A stretch of DNA of 64,000 nt from Legionella spiritensis (GTDB lineage: Bacteria; Pseudomonadota; Gammaproteobacteria; Legionellales; Legionellaceae): contig NZ_LT906457.1 in NCBI RefSeq assembly GCF_900186965.1, forward strand, positions 1-64,000, read 5' to 3'. Positions within the stretch are counted from its first letter, which is position 1, and every line of letters starts with the position of its first letter. The notes under the pieces are model-generated. The model was not told the DNA's origin, searched no databases, and was given only the letters and a program-made list of their open reading frames with translations. This document shows positions 54,646 through 63,974 of this stretch, piece after piece. Both the position numbers and the translations under genes were made by a program.

Positions 54646-55395
54646 TTAAACGGTGTAACTTAAACTAAATTGCAACTGTTGCGTCATGGGCGGTGTAAAC
54701 TCTATGCCCCTGTTTATCGTCTGGCCAAAAGCCGGGCCTAGCTGGGTTTTACCCCAGTAAGCGAATTCATATCCGACGCCTACCTGCCAATGCCGGTTAA
54801 TGGCCATTTGTCCGCCTGCCCCTACGGTAAATGCGGCGGTTGTTAACGTTTCGGAAGAGAAAGGTGGCGCCGGAACTTCTTCAATAATTTTCGGCGTTAT
54901 CGTAAAGCCATAGGCATGGTTGAAGGAGAGTGCGACGCTGGCGGAGAGATAGGGTTGAATGCGATAACCGAAATCACCCAGGAGTTTTCCCTTTAGCCCG
55001 ACGTGTCCGTGGTTCACATTGAAATGGTAGTAATAATTGTTGAAATTGGGATCATTGTCCTCGAGAATATCGCCATTGAGATGGACAGTACCACTGTAAG
55101 CCACCGCGATACCCAGCTGACCATACAGTTGTCTGGCAATCTGGCACTGCAAGGCAAAAAACAGCTCGGCACTGGTCAGGGCTCTCGGGTCTCCGTCATT
55201 GATATACGTTTTAACGACATCCGGCTGCAAGGCAAGTGTTTGTTCGGATGACGTAGCATACCAGGCAGGGCCCACGCTCAGCGTTATAATTTTTTCACCG
55301 TTTGTTGCATAAACAGGCCCCCCGCCGCCGGCGAACGCGGCAACCGACAGACCATAGATGGCGGCGAACAATATCCCTTGTTTTATTATCCTCAT
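54646..55395 (-). CDS. Outer-membrane beta-barrel protein
   Basis: The 249-residue product has a signal peptide (about 1-21, ending AFA), a glycine-rich start (GGGGPVY), and repeated amphipathic strands with aromatic girdles (LYGQLGIAVAYSG, YRIQPYLSASVALSFNHAYGF, WQVGVGYEFAYWGKTQLG) ending in the outer-membrane signature QLQFSLSYTV. It looks like an eight-stranded barrel, in the OmpW/opacity-like size range. ATG 55395 is chosen over the upstream frame for the signal peptide. It is first in a two-gene unit with the small exported protein; function is unknown. Confidence 0.8.
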   Translation of the reverse strand: MRIIKQGILFAAIYGLSVAAFAGGGGPVYATNGEKIITLSVGPAWYATSSEQTLALQPDVVKTYINDGDPRALTSAELFFALQCQIARQLYGQLGIAVAYSGTVHLNGDILEDNDPNFNNYYYHFNVNHGHVGLKGKLLGDFGYRIQPYLSASVALSFNHAYGFTITPKIIEEVPAPPFSSETLTTAAFTVGAGGQMAINRHWQVGVGYEFAYWGKTQLGPAFGQTINRGIEFTPPMTQQLQFSLSYTV

Positions 55396-55566
55396 TCCCT
55401 GCTTCCCTATTTTTGAGAGGAATTCAAATGGTTTATGTTCTGTTGACCTCCGTAAGATGTCAAGTAAAGTTTGCAGCGTCATTATCTCACGCATGTAAAT
55501 AGGAGATGAACACAAAGGCAAGAGCGTGTATGCTAAAGAACATGGTTACCGGAATAATTAAGAAAA

Positions 55567-57339
55567 ATGGCGTTACTGCAACTCGACTCGGGATTACTCC
55601 ATTCCGCTGTAGTGCATGCCTGTTATGAATTGGTCAAAAACCGTGAAACCTTAAATGCCATCAATGTCTTTCCGGTGGCTGACGGCGACACCGGAAATAA
55701 TATGGCTGCTACCGCAAAAGCTATTATTACCTATTCTTCCCGGCAAGAGACCCTGGAAGATACCTGCAAATCGATTGCCGATGCCGGTATTCTGGGGGCG
55801 CATGGCAATTCAGGCATGATTTTTTCGCAGTTTTTCAATGGCCTTACCGATAAGATCACGCTTCCCTTCACGTTATCCACACGCGAGTTCGCCAGCATGA
55901 TAGCCAATGCGTCAACAAGTGTGCGAGCCGCCATAGCCAATCCGGTAGAAGGCACGATTCTTACAGTCATGGAAGCCTGGGCGGCCAGTTTGCAACAACT
56001 GGCCGGACAGGTTGGCTGTTTCAATCAGCTTATGAAGCAATCCATCCACATTCTGGATGAGGCGTTGCAATCGACAGTCAACACGTTGAGCCTTTTAAAG
56101 GAAGCGAATGTTGTGGATGCCGGCGCCCTGGGTTTTACCTTTTTTGTGAAGGGATTTGCCGAATTTTTGAATGATCCCAGGCCGCATGTTGAAAAAGCGG
56201 ATTTTCCGGCGTTTGAACCTCATCATGATGACGAGATCGTCAGCAGTGAGCCGCCCCAAATGCGTTATTGCACCGAAGCCATGATTGCCGGGGAAAACCT
56301 GGATAAATCCGCCGTTACCAGTCTTGTTCAGGCGCATGGCGACAGTATTGTACTTACCGCCAACGCCCGTTTGTGCCGGCTGCATATACATTGCAACAAG
56401 CCGTGGCAGGTTTTTTCAGCACTGGATGCCGCAGGTAAAATCCAATACCCGAAAGTGGATGATATGCTGCGCCAGTATGAAACACTGCATCAGCGTAAAC
56501 ACCCGATAGCGCTGGTTACCGATACCGGTGCGAATATTCCCCAGGATATTGCCGATCATTACCAGATTCATTTCATTCCCTTTAATATTCAGGTAAATGG
56601 CCACGATTTATTGGACAGATATGGTCTGGATAGCGAATTATTATATGAAAACCTGGCCGGGTTGCCCGTCTATCCGACCACGTCTTCCCCGTCGCCTGGC
56701 ATCATTACCGAAAAACTTCGTATTCTTTCCCGGCATTATGAGCATGTGCTTATTGTCAGTGTCGCCCAGGCTTTAAGCGGGACACATGATGCTATTGTGC
56801 AGGCGACCCGTTCTTTCTCCAACGTGCATGTCATCAATTCCCGGCATGTGTCAGGTGCCCAGGGACTTTTATTGAATCACGCTGCCGAATTGATTGCCGA
56901 CGGTTATTCCATTGAGGCAATCAAAGAAGCGTTGCAGGCTAAACGGAGCAAAACACATATGTTTGTCATGGTTAATCAATTCGACTCCCTGATCCGTTCG
57001 GGGCGGGTCAGTAAGTTAAAAGGTAAAATCGCCCAGTTCTCGCAAGTCAAACCGATTCTTTCCCTTGACCCTGACGGACGAGTCATTATCTACGACAAGA
57101 CGTTTAGCGAAACCAAAGCGCTTGTAGCAATGGTGCAAGCCGTTCGTGATTTGTCGCAACCGGACGGGCTGGATAATTATTGCATCGTTCATGCCGGAGT
57201 TCCTGAAAAAGCGCGGGAATTTGCGATCATGACCACGGAAGCGTTTGGCCATGAACCCGCCTTTATTGAACCTGTATCCACCGGCATAGGATTGCATGCC
57301 GGAAAAGGATGCCTTGCCCTGGCGGCCATGACGCATTAA
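55567..57339 (+). CDS. DAK2-DegV fusion protein (putative fatty-acid kinase)
   Basis: The 590-residue product joins two partners that are separate in most bacteria. Residues 1-205 form a DhaL/DAK2 kinase domain with NVFPVADGDTGNNM (33-46), LGAHGNSGMI (76-85) and DAGALGF (184-190). Residues 225-310 resemble the FakA middle/C-terminal part. Residues 313-590 form a DegV/FakB domain (ALVTDTGANIP, TSSPSPG, LSGTHD, RSGRVSK) that binds a fatty acid. Together they suggest a single-chain kinase for exogenous or recycled fatty acids, as FakA-FakB does in Firmicutes. Activity is inferred from domains. Confidence 0.88.
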   Translation: MALLQLDSGLLHSAVVHACYELVKNRETLNAINVFPVADGDTGNNMAATAKAIITYSSRQETLEDTCKSIADAGILGAHGNSGMIFSQFFNGLTDKITLPFTLSTREFASMIANASTSVRAAIANPVEGTILTVMEAWAASLQQLAGQVGCFNQLMKQSIHILDEALQSTVNTLSLLKEANVVDAGALGFTFFVKGFAEFLNDPRPHVEKADFPAFEPHHDDEIVSSEPPQMRYCTEAMIAGENLDKSAVTSLVQAHGDSIVLTANARLCRLHIHCNKPWQVFSALDAAGKIQYPKVDDMLRQYETLHQRKHPIALVTDTGANIPQDIADHYQIHFIPFNIQVNGHDLLDRYGLDSELLYENLAGLPVYPTTSSPSPGIITEKLRILSRHYEHVLIVSVAQALSGTHDAIVQATRSFSNVHVINSRHVSGAQGLLLNHAAELIADGYSIEAIKEALQAKRSKTHMFVMVNQFDSLIRSGRVSKLKGKIAQFSQVKPILSLDPDGRVIIYDKTFSETKALVAMVQAVRDLSQPDGLDNYCIVHAGVPEKAREFAIMTTEAFGHEPAFIEPVSTGIGLHAGKGCLALAAMTH

Positions 57340-57953
57340 GCGGTTGTTGCCGTGCAAGCACCTTGCTGACGGCGCAGAATCCAGCCCAGGATCAAACCGT
57401 AGAGTGGAATGAATGATATCTGGCTAATCAATAATTTGAATATCAGATCCACGCTGGCGATTTCCAGCCAGTGCCGGCTTAAAAACGCGTTGCTGCCATG
57501 AAAAAACGCCACAAAAAAGAAGAAATAGGTATCGAGAATGTTGCCGAAGACGTTGGCCGCGGAAGGCGCTATCCACCATTGCTTTTTCCGGCGAAGTTTT
57601 TGAAACAGGGCAATATCTCCCAGTTGACCCAGAATATATGCGAGAAAACTGGCCAGAGCAATACGCAAAGCCAACGGATTATTGGTCATTATCATGCCGC
57701 AGGTAAACCAGTTTGCAATCAGAAATGAACCGGTTAAGCCGGGTATCATGGCCATAAATACAATTTTTCTGGCTGTTTCCGGACCGTGCAGGCGAGTGGT
57801 CAGATCAGTCAGAATAAAAATGAGCGGGTAGCTGAACGCGCCCCAGGTGGTGTGATAGCCAAACAATGTCAGCGGGAATTGCACCAGAATATTACTGAGG
57901 CAGATGATAAAGATATGGCTTGCAAGCAGAGCAATGTTTACGAAACGTCCCAT
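57336..57953 (-). CDS. yhhQ: Queuosine precursor transporter YhhQ
   Basis: YhhQ imports queuosine precursors (preQ0/preQ1). The 205-residue product has six spans and the family block FGYHTTWGAFSYPLIFILTDLTTRLHG, then RIALASFLAYILGQLGDI and APSAANVFGNILDTYFFFF. ATG 57953 is chosen over 57986 because a TATAAT-like box on this strand lies close to the upstream codon. Its stop overlaps the convergent DAK2-DegV stop by four bases. Confidence 0.9.
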   Translation of the reverse strand: MGRFVNIALLASHIFIICLSNILVQFPLTLFGYHTTWGAFSYPLIFILTDLTTRLHGPETARKIVFMAMIPGLTGSFLIANWFTCGMIMTNNPLALRIALASFLAYILGQLGDIALFQKLRRKKQWWIAPSAANVFGNILDTYFFFFVAFFHGSNAFLSRHWLEIASVDLIFKLLISQISFIPLYGLILGWILRRQQGACTATTA

Positions 57954-58098
57954 AATCGCCGATGATATCGAGTAAAAAATATACAATTATAAGCGTTTCA
58001 GGGCGAATGGCAACCATCGTATTAACGATATAGAAAATTTTTGTGCTATTGTGTGGCGCAATAATCATGTATGACTATTTTTTTAAGGATTGAAGATT

Positions 58099-58659
58099 AT
58101 GCCAAAATGGTTTAGCAAGTTAACCGGGAAAATGACTATTCCTCCTTACAACCCTTCCTCGACTCATCTTAATACCGAGCGATTGAACGGTTTTGCGGAG
58201 TTTGCAGGAGCAAGCACGCAGTTGTTGACTTCGCCGACAGCCGTCATTCCCTTTAAATTTGGTCAGGTAATAAGTTCCGGTTATACGCTGTTTGCGGAAA
58301 AACCGTGCCGGCCTGAAAGAGGCATTCATTTTTTGCAGGCGATGATTGCTTTGTGCCAACTGATTATGGCCTCCATGTTGTTTTTTCAGGATGAAGACTG
58401 TAAAAATGATGAAGAGATACTTTGCAAGTTACTGATTTATTTTTCGTTGTTATATGATAGTACACTGGCCTTTGGCTGGGGAGCCGGCGAACTTTCAAAA
58501 CAATCCGAACAACCCTCATCAACCCCGAAAATTTCCGAGATTGATGAGGACGAAGAAAAAACGGATGATGATGAAACGGCTGAGGAATCCGAGGTGGCTG
58601 TTAGTTCTCACGACGAGGAAGCGATGGAAGAAAGGGCGCCATCGAGTTTTTCACCCTAA
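58099..58659 (+). CDS. Candidate effector with strong acidic C-terminal tail
   Basis: No family is recognised. The 186-residue product has a short basic N terminus, two hydrophobic segments (about 40-60 and 80-97, with FLQAMIALCQLIMASMLFF) plus a third weaker one (LLIYFSLLYDSTLAFGWG), and a C-terminal tail of about 45 residues dominated by Glu and Asp (EIDEDEEKTDDDETAEESE, then HDEEAMEE) ending in SSFSP. Such a tail is the E-block pattern tied to Dot/Icm export in Legionella. ATG 58099 has AAGGA upstream. It is convergent with the flavoprotein gene, with a hairpin between. Confidence 0.6.
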   Translation: MPKWFSKLTGKMTIPPYNPSSTHLNTERLNGFAEFAGASTQLLTSPTAVIPFKFGQVISSGYTLFAEKPCRPERGIHFLQAMIALCQLIMASMLFFQDEDCKNDEEILCKLLIYFSLLYDSTLAFGWGAGELSKQSEQPSSTPKISEIDEDEEKTDDDETAEESEVAVSSHDEEAMEERAPSSFSP

Positions 58660-58668
58660 GATTCGCAG

Positions 58669-58695
58669 GTTGGGTTGTCTATAGGCAGCCCAACC
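58669..58695. terminator. Hairpin between convergent genes
   Basis: GGTTGGGTTG (58669-58678) pairs with CAGCCCAACC (58686-58695) with one G-T pair and a 7-base loop, ten bases after the acidic-tail gene stop and 26 before the flavoprotein stop. No T run follows on either strand, so termination is possible but unproven. Confidence 0.45.
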
Positions 58696-58720
58696 AACCT
58701 GTCCAGCGGTCAAAATGACA

Positions 58721-60118
58721 TTAGTCCTGAACGTTGGCCAGCCAGAGATTAATTCCCTCAACTAAGGTCGGATGAGCAAACATCACGTCGCGTAACTGCT
58801 GGTAAGTCATATCCATTTGCATGGCCAGTTGGACGGTTCCCAGTATCTCTCCGGCTTCGGCGCAAAAAATGGTAACCCCGAGAATGCGATCGGTTCCGGC
58901 GTCGATAACCGCTTTTAAAACACCGGTGGTTTCTCCCTGGGTCCTGGCCCGCGGAATCATGGCCGCTGGAATTTTAGCGATTTTTATGTTGTAACCGTCA
59001 GCCAGTGCCTGGGCTTCGGTCAAGCCGATTCGCGCCAGCTCCGGATCGAGAAAAACCGTATAGGGGATCAGGCGTCCCTTCGCGCTTTGCTTGTGGTCAG
59101 GGTTATTCAGGTTATGTTTGACCAGACGATAATCATCAAGCGACAGATGGGTAAACTGGGCACCGCCCTTGACGTCACCCAATGCCCAGATGCCGTCTAC
59201 GGATGTTTCCAGATACTCATTAACCTTGATAAACCCTCGTTCATCAACGGCGATATCCGTTTTTTCAAGACCGAGATGTTTCGTATTGGGGGTGCGGCCT
59301 ACCGACACCAGCACATCGCTGCCTGTAAGTTCCTCGATGGTATTTTGATGACTCACTTCCATGACAACATGGCCTTGATCGCGGCGAACATGATTGATGG
59401 TCGTGTCTAACAGAACCCTTACCCCTTCCTGCTGCAACATATCCAGGACGTTTTCGGCAATATCCTTGTCTTCCCGGCCAAGGAATACGGGCATGGCTTC
59501 GATAATCGTGACTTGCGAGCCGAAGCGGCGAAATAATTGGGCGAATTCCAGACCGATGTACCCGCCGCCGATAATCAGGAGATGCTGAGGCACGCGATCC
59601 ACGTCCATTAAGGATTCATTGGTATGATAGTTTACCTTGTCGAGCCCGGAAATTGGGGGAATAAAAGGCAGGGCGCCGGTGTTGATAAAAATACGTGGTG
59701 CGGTGATGTGCCGTGGTTTGCCATCTTTTCCGGGTTTATCCGGATGCACTTCAATGATTTTCTTGTCGACAAATTGTCCTCGTCCAAGCATCAAATCCAT
59801 ACCGGAGTCGATAAACTGCTTGAGATTGGCTTCTCTCATTGCAGCGACCACCGCCTGTTTACGGGCGCGAACCGCACTGAAATCCACGGGGTCGAGATGA
59901 GCTTGTAAACCGTAGGCCTGGGCCGTTCGGCAATAGTGGGCTATTTTTGCGGATTGAACCAGCGTTTTTGTGGGAATACAAGCCACATTAATACAGGTTC
60001 CGCCAATTTGATGGTCTTCGATCATTGCGACGTGCTGGCTGCTTTTGGCCAAATCCATGGCCAGAGTTTTTCCGCCCTTGCCGCCTCCAAAAATGATAGC
60101 GTCGTATTGTTTCACCAT
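58721..60118 (-). CDS. Pyridine nucleotide-disulfide oxidoreductase, RclA-like
   Basis: This is an FAD-dependent disulfide oxidoreductase of the mercuric reductase/lipoamide dehydrogenase class. The 465-residue product has the FAD motif GGGKGGKTLA, the redox-active pair Cys42-Cys47 in GGTCINVACIPTKTL, the NAD motif LIIGGGYIGLEFAQ and ALGDVKGGAQFTH. The GKGGKTLA and CINVACIPTKTLV pattern is closest to RclA, a copper/hypochlorite-response reductase of E. coli. No dehydrogenase-complex or mer genes are adjacent, which argues against Lpd or MerA. It probably acts in redox stress defence. Confidence 0.85.
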   Translation of the reverse strand: MVKQYDAIIFGGGKGGKTLAMDLAKSSQHVAMIEDHQIGGTCINVACIPTKTLVQSAKIAHYCRTAQAYGLQAHLDPVDFSAVRARKQAVVAAMREANLKQFIDSGMDLMLGRGQFVDKKIIEVHPDKPGKDGKPRHITAPRIFINTGALPFIPPISGLDKVNYHTNESLMDVDRVPQHLLIIGGGYIGLEFAQLFRRFGSQVTIIEAMPVFLGREDKDIAENVLDMLQQEGVRVLLDTTINHVRRDQGHVVMEVSHQNTIEELTGSDVLVSVGRTPNTKHLGLEKTDIAVDERGFIKVNEYLETSVDGIWALGDVKGGAQFTHLSLDDYRLVKHNLNNPDHKQSAKGRLIPYTVFLDPELARIGLTEAQALADGYNIKIAKIPAAMIPRARTQGETTGVLKAVIDAGTDRILGVTIFCAEAGEILGTVQLAMQMDMTYQQLRDVMFAHPTLVEGINLWLANVQD

Positions 60119-60175
60119 GATGTATCCTCTGATAATTTCAAGACCCGGGATGGGGCTTTAAATAATTATAGTGCA

Positions 60176-60198
60176 GGTTCTTTGAACCAAAATTTTGG
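60176..60198. repeat. Solitary MITE-like end
   Basis: GGTTCTTTGAACCAAAATTTTGG matches a terminal repeat of the family, but no partner arm is found nearby. It is 58 bp upstream of the flavoprotein start and may be a solo remnant. Confidence 0.45.
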
Positions 60199-60283
60199 AT
60201 AAGATAAGTGTCCGGAATTCGGAGTTTGTTGACAGCTTTGGCTGGAACCCAATAGTATGAAGCCTGACATGCAAGGAGTGCCT

Positions 60284-61690
60284 ATGTACAAGTTATTAAT
60301 CCGTTCAATGATCCTGTTTTCCATTCTAGTCCATCCGGCCGCCGCTGATCGTGTCGCCATTATTGGCGGGGGAGGTGCGGGTCTGGTGACGGCCTGGTTA
60401 ATTGAACAAAATCACGACGTGACGCTTTATGAATCCGAAAATCGTCTTGGCGGCCACATCAACTCTATTGAAATCAAGGTGGATGGCGAGCCGGTGATCA
60501 TCGAAGGAGGCGCTGAATTTTTTAACGAAACGTCCTACCCTCATTTTTTGAGGTTGCTGCGTTTTTATAATATGCCTTTAAAGTCTTTCACGCTGGTCAC
60601 TACCTTTTACGATACCCACGGTGGTGATGAAATTATGTTGCCGCCCTATCACGACGGCACCGTGGAATGGAAATCGCTCAAACCCTATAATCTCCGCCGA
60701 GCCTTGAATTTGAAAACCGTGATTGATAAAGGACACCATATAGTAAAACAGCAAGACGTGAAGCCAACACTGCAAGAGGTGGTTGATGAAACGAGCGTCG
60801 GTGATAAATTCAAGGATACCTTCCTTTATCCGTTTCTTGCCTCCGCCTGGGGTGTGACAACCGGAGATATTCGCAAAGCTTCCGCCTATAATTCGTTGAA
60901 ATACATGGTGGAAGGCAATGATAGCGGGAATTATAAATGGTTTGAGGTAAAAGGTGGTTTGTCACAATACATTATTACCGTCAAAAACTCCCTGGCCCGC
61001 ACCCGAATCAAGTTAAACAATCCGGTTTCCGGTATTGTCAGGGATCATGGGGTGTTCGTCATTACGGATAAAGAGGGCCGCAGTCATGAATACGATCACG
61101 TGGTTTTGGCGACCAATGCCAATGTGGCTGCCAGCCTGATTAGCCATTTACCGGACATGAAAGACCTGGTCAGGACACTGAATAAGATCCGGTATTTCGA
61201 TACGAAAATAGCCATTCACGGTGACAAGCGTTTCATGCCGGCCAGTAAAAGCGATTGGCGTTTGGTTAATATTCGTTACGATGGTGTTCAGTCTGCGACA
61301 ACCATGTATAAAAAATGGAAATCGAAATCACCGGTTTTCAAAAGCTGGGTAACCTATGATGTGCGGGATCCCAAGGATAAAGGTCCGGCCATGCCTGAAA
61401 AACTGTATGCCTTGCTGAAATACAAGCATCCTCATAATGATCGTTTCTATTTTGAAGCGCAGGAAATGGTAAGACAAATACAAGGCCATGGTAATTTGTG
61501 GTTTGCCGGCATGTGGACCTATGATAACGATTCTCACGAAAGCGCTATCATTTCGGCGATGAATGTCGCCGAGCACCTGGCTCCCGGCTCAAGACGCCTT
61601 GAAATTCTCAAGGGCGCTCCTACTCTTCGTTGCGCGCCTGCAAAAGCTCCTGGACGGGTTTCGGTAAATACGACTGTGCCCTCAAGGTGA
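60284..61690 (+). CDS. Exported FAD-dependent amine oxidase-like protein
   Basis: The 468-residue product has an N-terminal hydrophobic signal (about 3-21, ending AAA) directly before the FAD motif RVAIIGGGGAGLVTAWLIEQ, then YESENRLGGHINSIE, placing it in the amine oxidase/phytoene desaturase-like flavoprotein family. The late FAGMWTYDNDSHESAIISAM supplies the second FAD contact. The lack of a twin-arginine motif raises the question how FAD is loaded. ATG 60284 is chosen for AAGGAG upstream. Its 3' end overlaps the convergent DUF2157 gene by about 70 bp. The substrate is unknown. Confidence 0.8.
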   Translation: MYKLLIRSMILFSILVHPAAADRVAIIGGGGAGLVTAWLIEQNHDVTLYESENRLGGHINSIEIKVDGEPVIIEGGAEFFNETSYPHFLRLLRFYNMPLKSFTLVTTFYDTHGGDEIMLPPYHDGTVEWKSLKPYNLRRALNLKTVIDKGHHIVKQQDVKPTLQEVVDETSVGDKFKDTFLYPFLASAWGVTTGDIRKASAYNSLKYMVEGNDSGNYKWFEVKGGLSQYIITVKNSLARTRIKLNNPVSGIVRDHGVFVITDKEGRSHEYDHVVLATNANVAASLISHLPDMKDLVRTLNKIRYFDTKIAIHGDKRFMPASKSDWRLVNIRYDGVQSATTMYKKWKSKSPVFKSWVTYDVRDPKDKGPAMPEKLYALLKYKHPHNDRFYFEAQEMVRQIQGHGNLWFAGMWTYDNDSHESAIISAMNVAEHLAPGSRRLEILKGAPTLRCAPAKAPGRVSVNTTVPSR

Positions 61691-62657
61691 GTGCTTTCTC
61701 ATGTTTTTGCCATAACGTACCCAGATAAATAAGAAACGCGCCGATGATGGTTAGGGCGACCGGGAAAAAAGTACTGTGTGCGAAGACTTGCCAGGCCAGA
61801 TGACCAAGGTAGCAGGCGCATCCCAGAGCGCCGAAAATGACGAATACCTTGCGAACCAGCAAGACTCCAATACCAATCATCACCAGATTGATACACAGGT
61901 AAAAGAAGCGGCTCAATTCACTGTCGGAACTTTGCGAAGACAATCCCCCCCAGAAGGCCAGCACACCGAAAATATATAACCAGAAGGCGTAATCAAGCGC
62001 GTTACGGGAGCGGATATCCACCCAGAACGCCAGAAATATCATGGCAAGTCCGAAATACATGGACACCATGGCTCTTAACTCAAAACTATATTGACTGTGT
62101 TGACCGAGCATGGCCGCTATATCCATGGACATGTACCATAAGGTTACGGCAACAGGCATGAGCATGAAGGGATAGCGGTAAATCCAGGCCAGAATAATGC
62201 CGACGGCAAGCGTCCCCAGTTCCATAAAAATCCAGTGCCATTTGATGTACGCATGATAATCGCGATACACGCTGCTATCCGGCCACCAGCCCATAGCCAG
62301 TTGCAAACCATAAATAGCCAGGGGAGTCAGGCACACGACAAAGGTCGCGCAGATCCCCGCCGGGGTTTTTAGTTGTTTTTTATGAAATACCGAGGTCAGT
62401 GATAATCCCAGGATGCCATAAAGAATGGACAGATAAAAAAGTCCCCATCCGCCGAAGGTTTCCCACCCCAGATTCATGAATAAGGTCATGGCACCGATGG
62501 CGATGAGTCCTCCGAAGTAATAAAGTACGTTAGTTAGATTAAACTCTGGCGCAAGTTCGTCCTGTTCGTGTAGAAAATCAAGTAATTGGTCCGCCTGTCG
62601 TGCGTTAATAATTCGGGCATCGACTGCTTTATTTAAAACAGATCGTGAAATTTTCAT
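61620..62657 (-). CDS. DUF2157 family membrane protein
   Basis: The 345-residue product begins with a hydrophilic helical region (VLNKAVDARIINARQADQLLDFL), typical of the DUF2157 N terminus, then about nine to ten membrane spans with WW/aromatic clusters and a short basic tail. Function of the family is unknown. ATG 62657 has GGAGGG upstream, better than the alternative at 62669. Its stop codon lies inside the end of the convergent flavoprotein gene; both frames look intact. Confidence 0.75.
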   Translation of the reverse strand: MKISRSVLNKAVDARIINARQADQLLDFLHEQDELAPEFNLTNVLYYFGGLIAIGAMTLFMNLGWETFGGWGLFYLSILYGILGLSLTSVFHKKQLKTPAGICATFVVCLTPLAIYGLQLAMGWWPDSSVYRDYHAYIKWHWIFMELGTLAVGIILAWIYRYPFMLMPVAVTLWYMSMDIAAMLGQHSQYSFELRAMVSMYFGLAMIFLAFWVDIRSRNALDYAFWLYIFGVLAFWGGLSSQSSDSELSRFFYLCINLVMIGIGVLLVRKVFVIFGALGCACYLGHLAWQVFAHSTFFPVALTIIGAFLIYLGTLWQKHEKALTLRAQSYLPKPVQELLQARNEE

Positions 62658-62780
62658 TATTCCCTCCACGCCATGCTCACCGGAACGACAGAGATTAAGC
62701 GGGTTTGATCCTATTTAAGAGTATAGATGGAGATTGAAGAAACAATATGTATTTTGTACAAATTGGTCCGGCGAGAATGT

Positions 62781-63974
62781 TTACTCGCTACGTAAAGACA
62801 CCATGGGTTCCAGCCTTGACGCACGTCTCGCCGGATAAAAGCCAAAGAAGATTCCGGTCGCCACGGATACGACAAAACCGGCCAGGGGAGGCAAAAAATA
62901 AAATGTAAACGGCCAGTCACTGAAATAAGCGACGATACGGGTGAAAATCAATCCTGAAAGAACCCCAAGCACACCACCGAGAAGAGAGAGCATCACCGAC
63001 TCCACCAGAAACAGCGCCTGAATTTCACGATTTCTTGCCCCGACGGCTTTGCGCACACCGATTTCCTTTTTGCGTTCACTGACCGAAACCAGCATGACAT
63101 TCATCACCCCGATACCGCCTACCAGCAATGAAATGCTGCCAATCACCGCCAGCAGCAAGGTAAATATCCGCCCCTGATTCTCCATGCTGGCAATGATTTG
63201 CTTGGCGCTGCGCGGAAATACTTGCAACCTGGGCGCCCGGGTCTGGATAAATTGCTTGATTCCGGCAATGACGTTATCGATATTGCTGTCGGGTTTCAGT
63301 AGCAACACGGCGTTATTGATGGTGCTGTCCTTATTGACCAGCGGCATTCCGGCAATCGGGATAATCACCGACTGGTTCACGTCTTCGTTAAAAAACGCGT
63401 TTTCCTGCCAGGGTTTCGCAACTCCGATGATGGTATAAAGCGACTGGCCAATACGTAATTGCTGACCAATGGGATCCTCCATGGTGACCTGGCGTAACTG
63501 TTGCGCCAGTTTATCTCCAATGACACAGAAATGCTCAAAAGATTCCACGAAAGACACGAAATGGCCGCGTGCCAGTTGAATATTGATGATTTTTGCCAGG
63601 GATTCATCCGCGCCAATAATAGCGCCTTGCAGCTTATGGCCTTGAAAGCTCATGGATTGATAAGCGGTTGCGTAAGGAGCAATCCGCAAGACGGCGGGAA
63701 TTTGTTCAGGAATTTGCCGCCATGTTTCCAGTGATATCACATTGTCGCCGCTATGAGATTTGCCATGTTCTTTCTGGAAAACGGAGACGGCCAGCAAATC
63801 GGTACCGAGCGCCTTAAACTGAGCCAGCGCTTTTTCAGTGGCTAACTGGCCGCAGCTGATTAAGGCGACTACCGCTGCTGTGCCCACTAGTATACCCAGT
63901 ATCGCCAGAAAGGAGCGTAATTTGGCGGCTCCCAAATTAATCAGGGCCTGCTGGGTGTGGCCAAATAACGTCAT
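62781..63974 (-). CDS. MacB-type ABC transporter permease
   Basis: This is an inner-membrane permease of the MacB/FtsX family. The 397-residue product has a first span (about 18-42, RSFLAILGILVGTAAVVALIS), a large periplasmic domain, and three C-terminal spans with the conserved GGIGVMNVMLVSVSERKKEIGVRKAVGA and YPARRASRLEPM. It overlaps by four bases (ATGA) with the end of an ATPase gene that runs off the window. Such systems export peptides, antibiotics or lipoprotein-linked cargo through an outer-membrane partner. Confidence 0.9.
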   Translation of the reverse strand: MTLFGHTQQALINLGAAKLRSFLAILGILVGTAAVVALISCGQLATEKALAQFKALGTDLLAVSVFQKEHGKSHSGDNVISLETWRQIPEQIPAVLRIAPYATAYQSMSFQGHKLQGAIIGADESLAKIINIQLARGHFVSFVESFEHFCVIGDKLAQQLRQVTMEDPIGQQLRIGQSLYTIIGVAKPWQENAFFNEDVNQSVIIPIAGMPLVNKDSTINNAVLLLKPDSNIDNVIAGIKQFIQTRAPRLQVFPRSAKQIIASMENQGRIFTLLLAVIGSISLLVGGIGVMNVMLVSVSERKKEIGVRKAVGARNREIQALFLVESVMLSLLGGVLGVLSGLIFTRIVAYFSDWPFTFYFLPPLAGFVVSVATGIFFGFYPARRASRLEPMVSLRSE

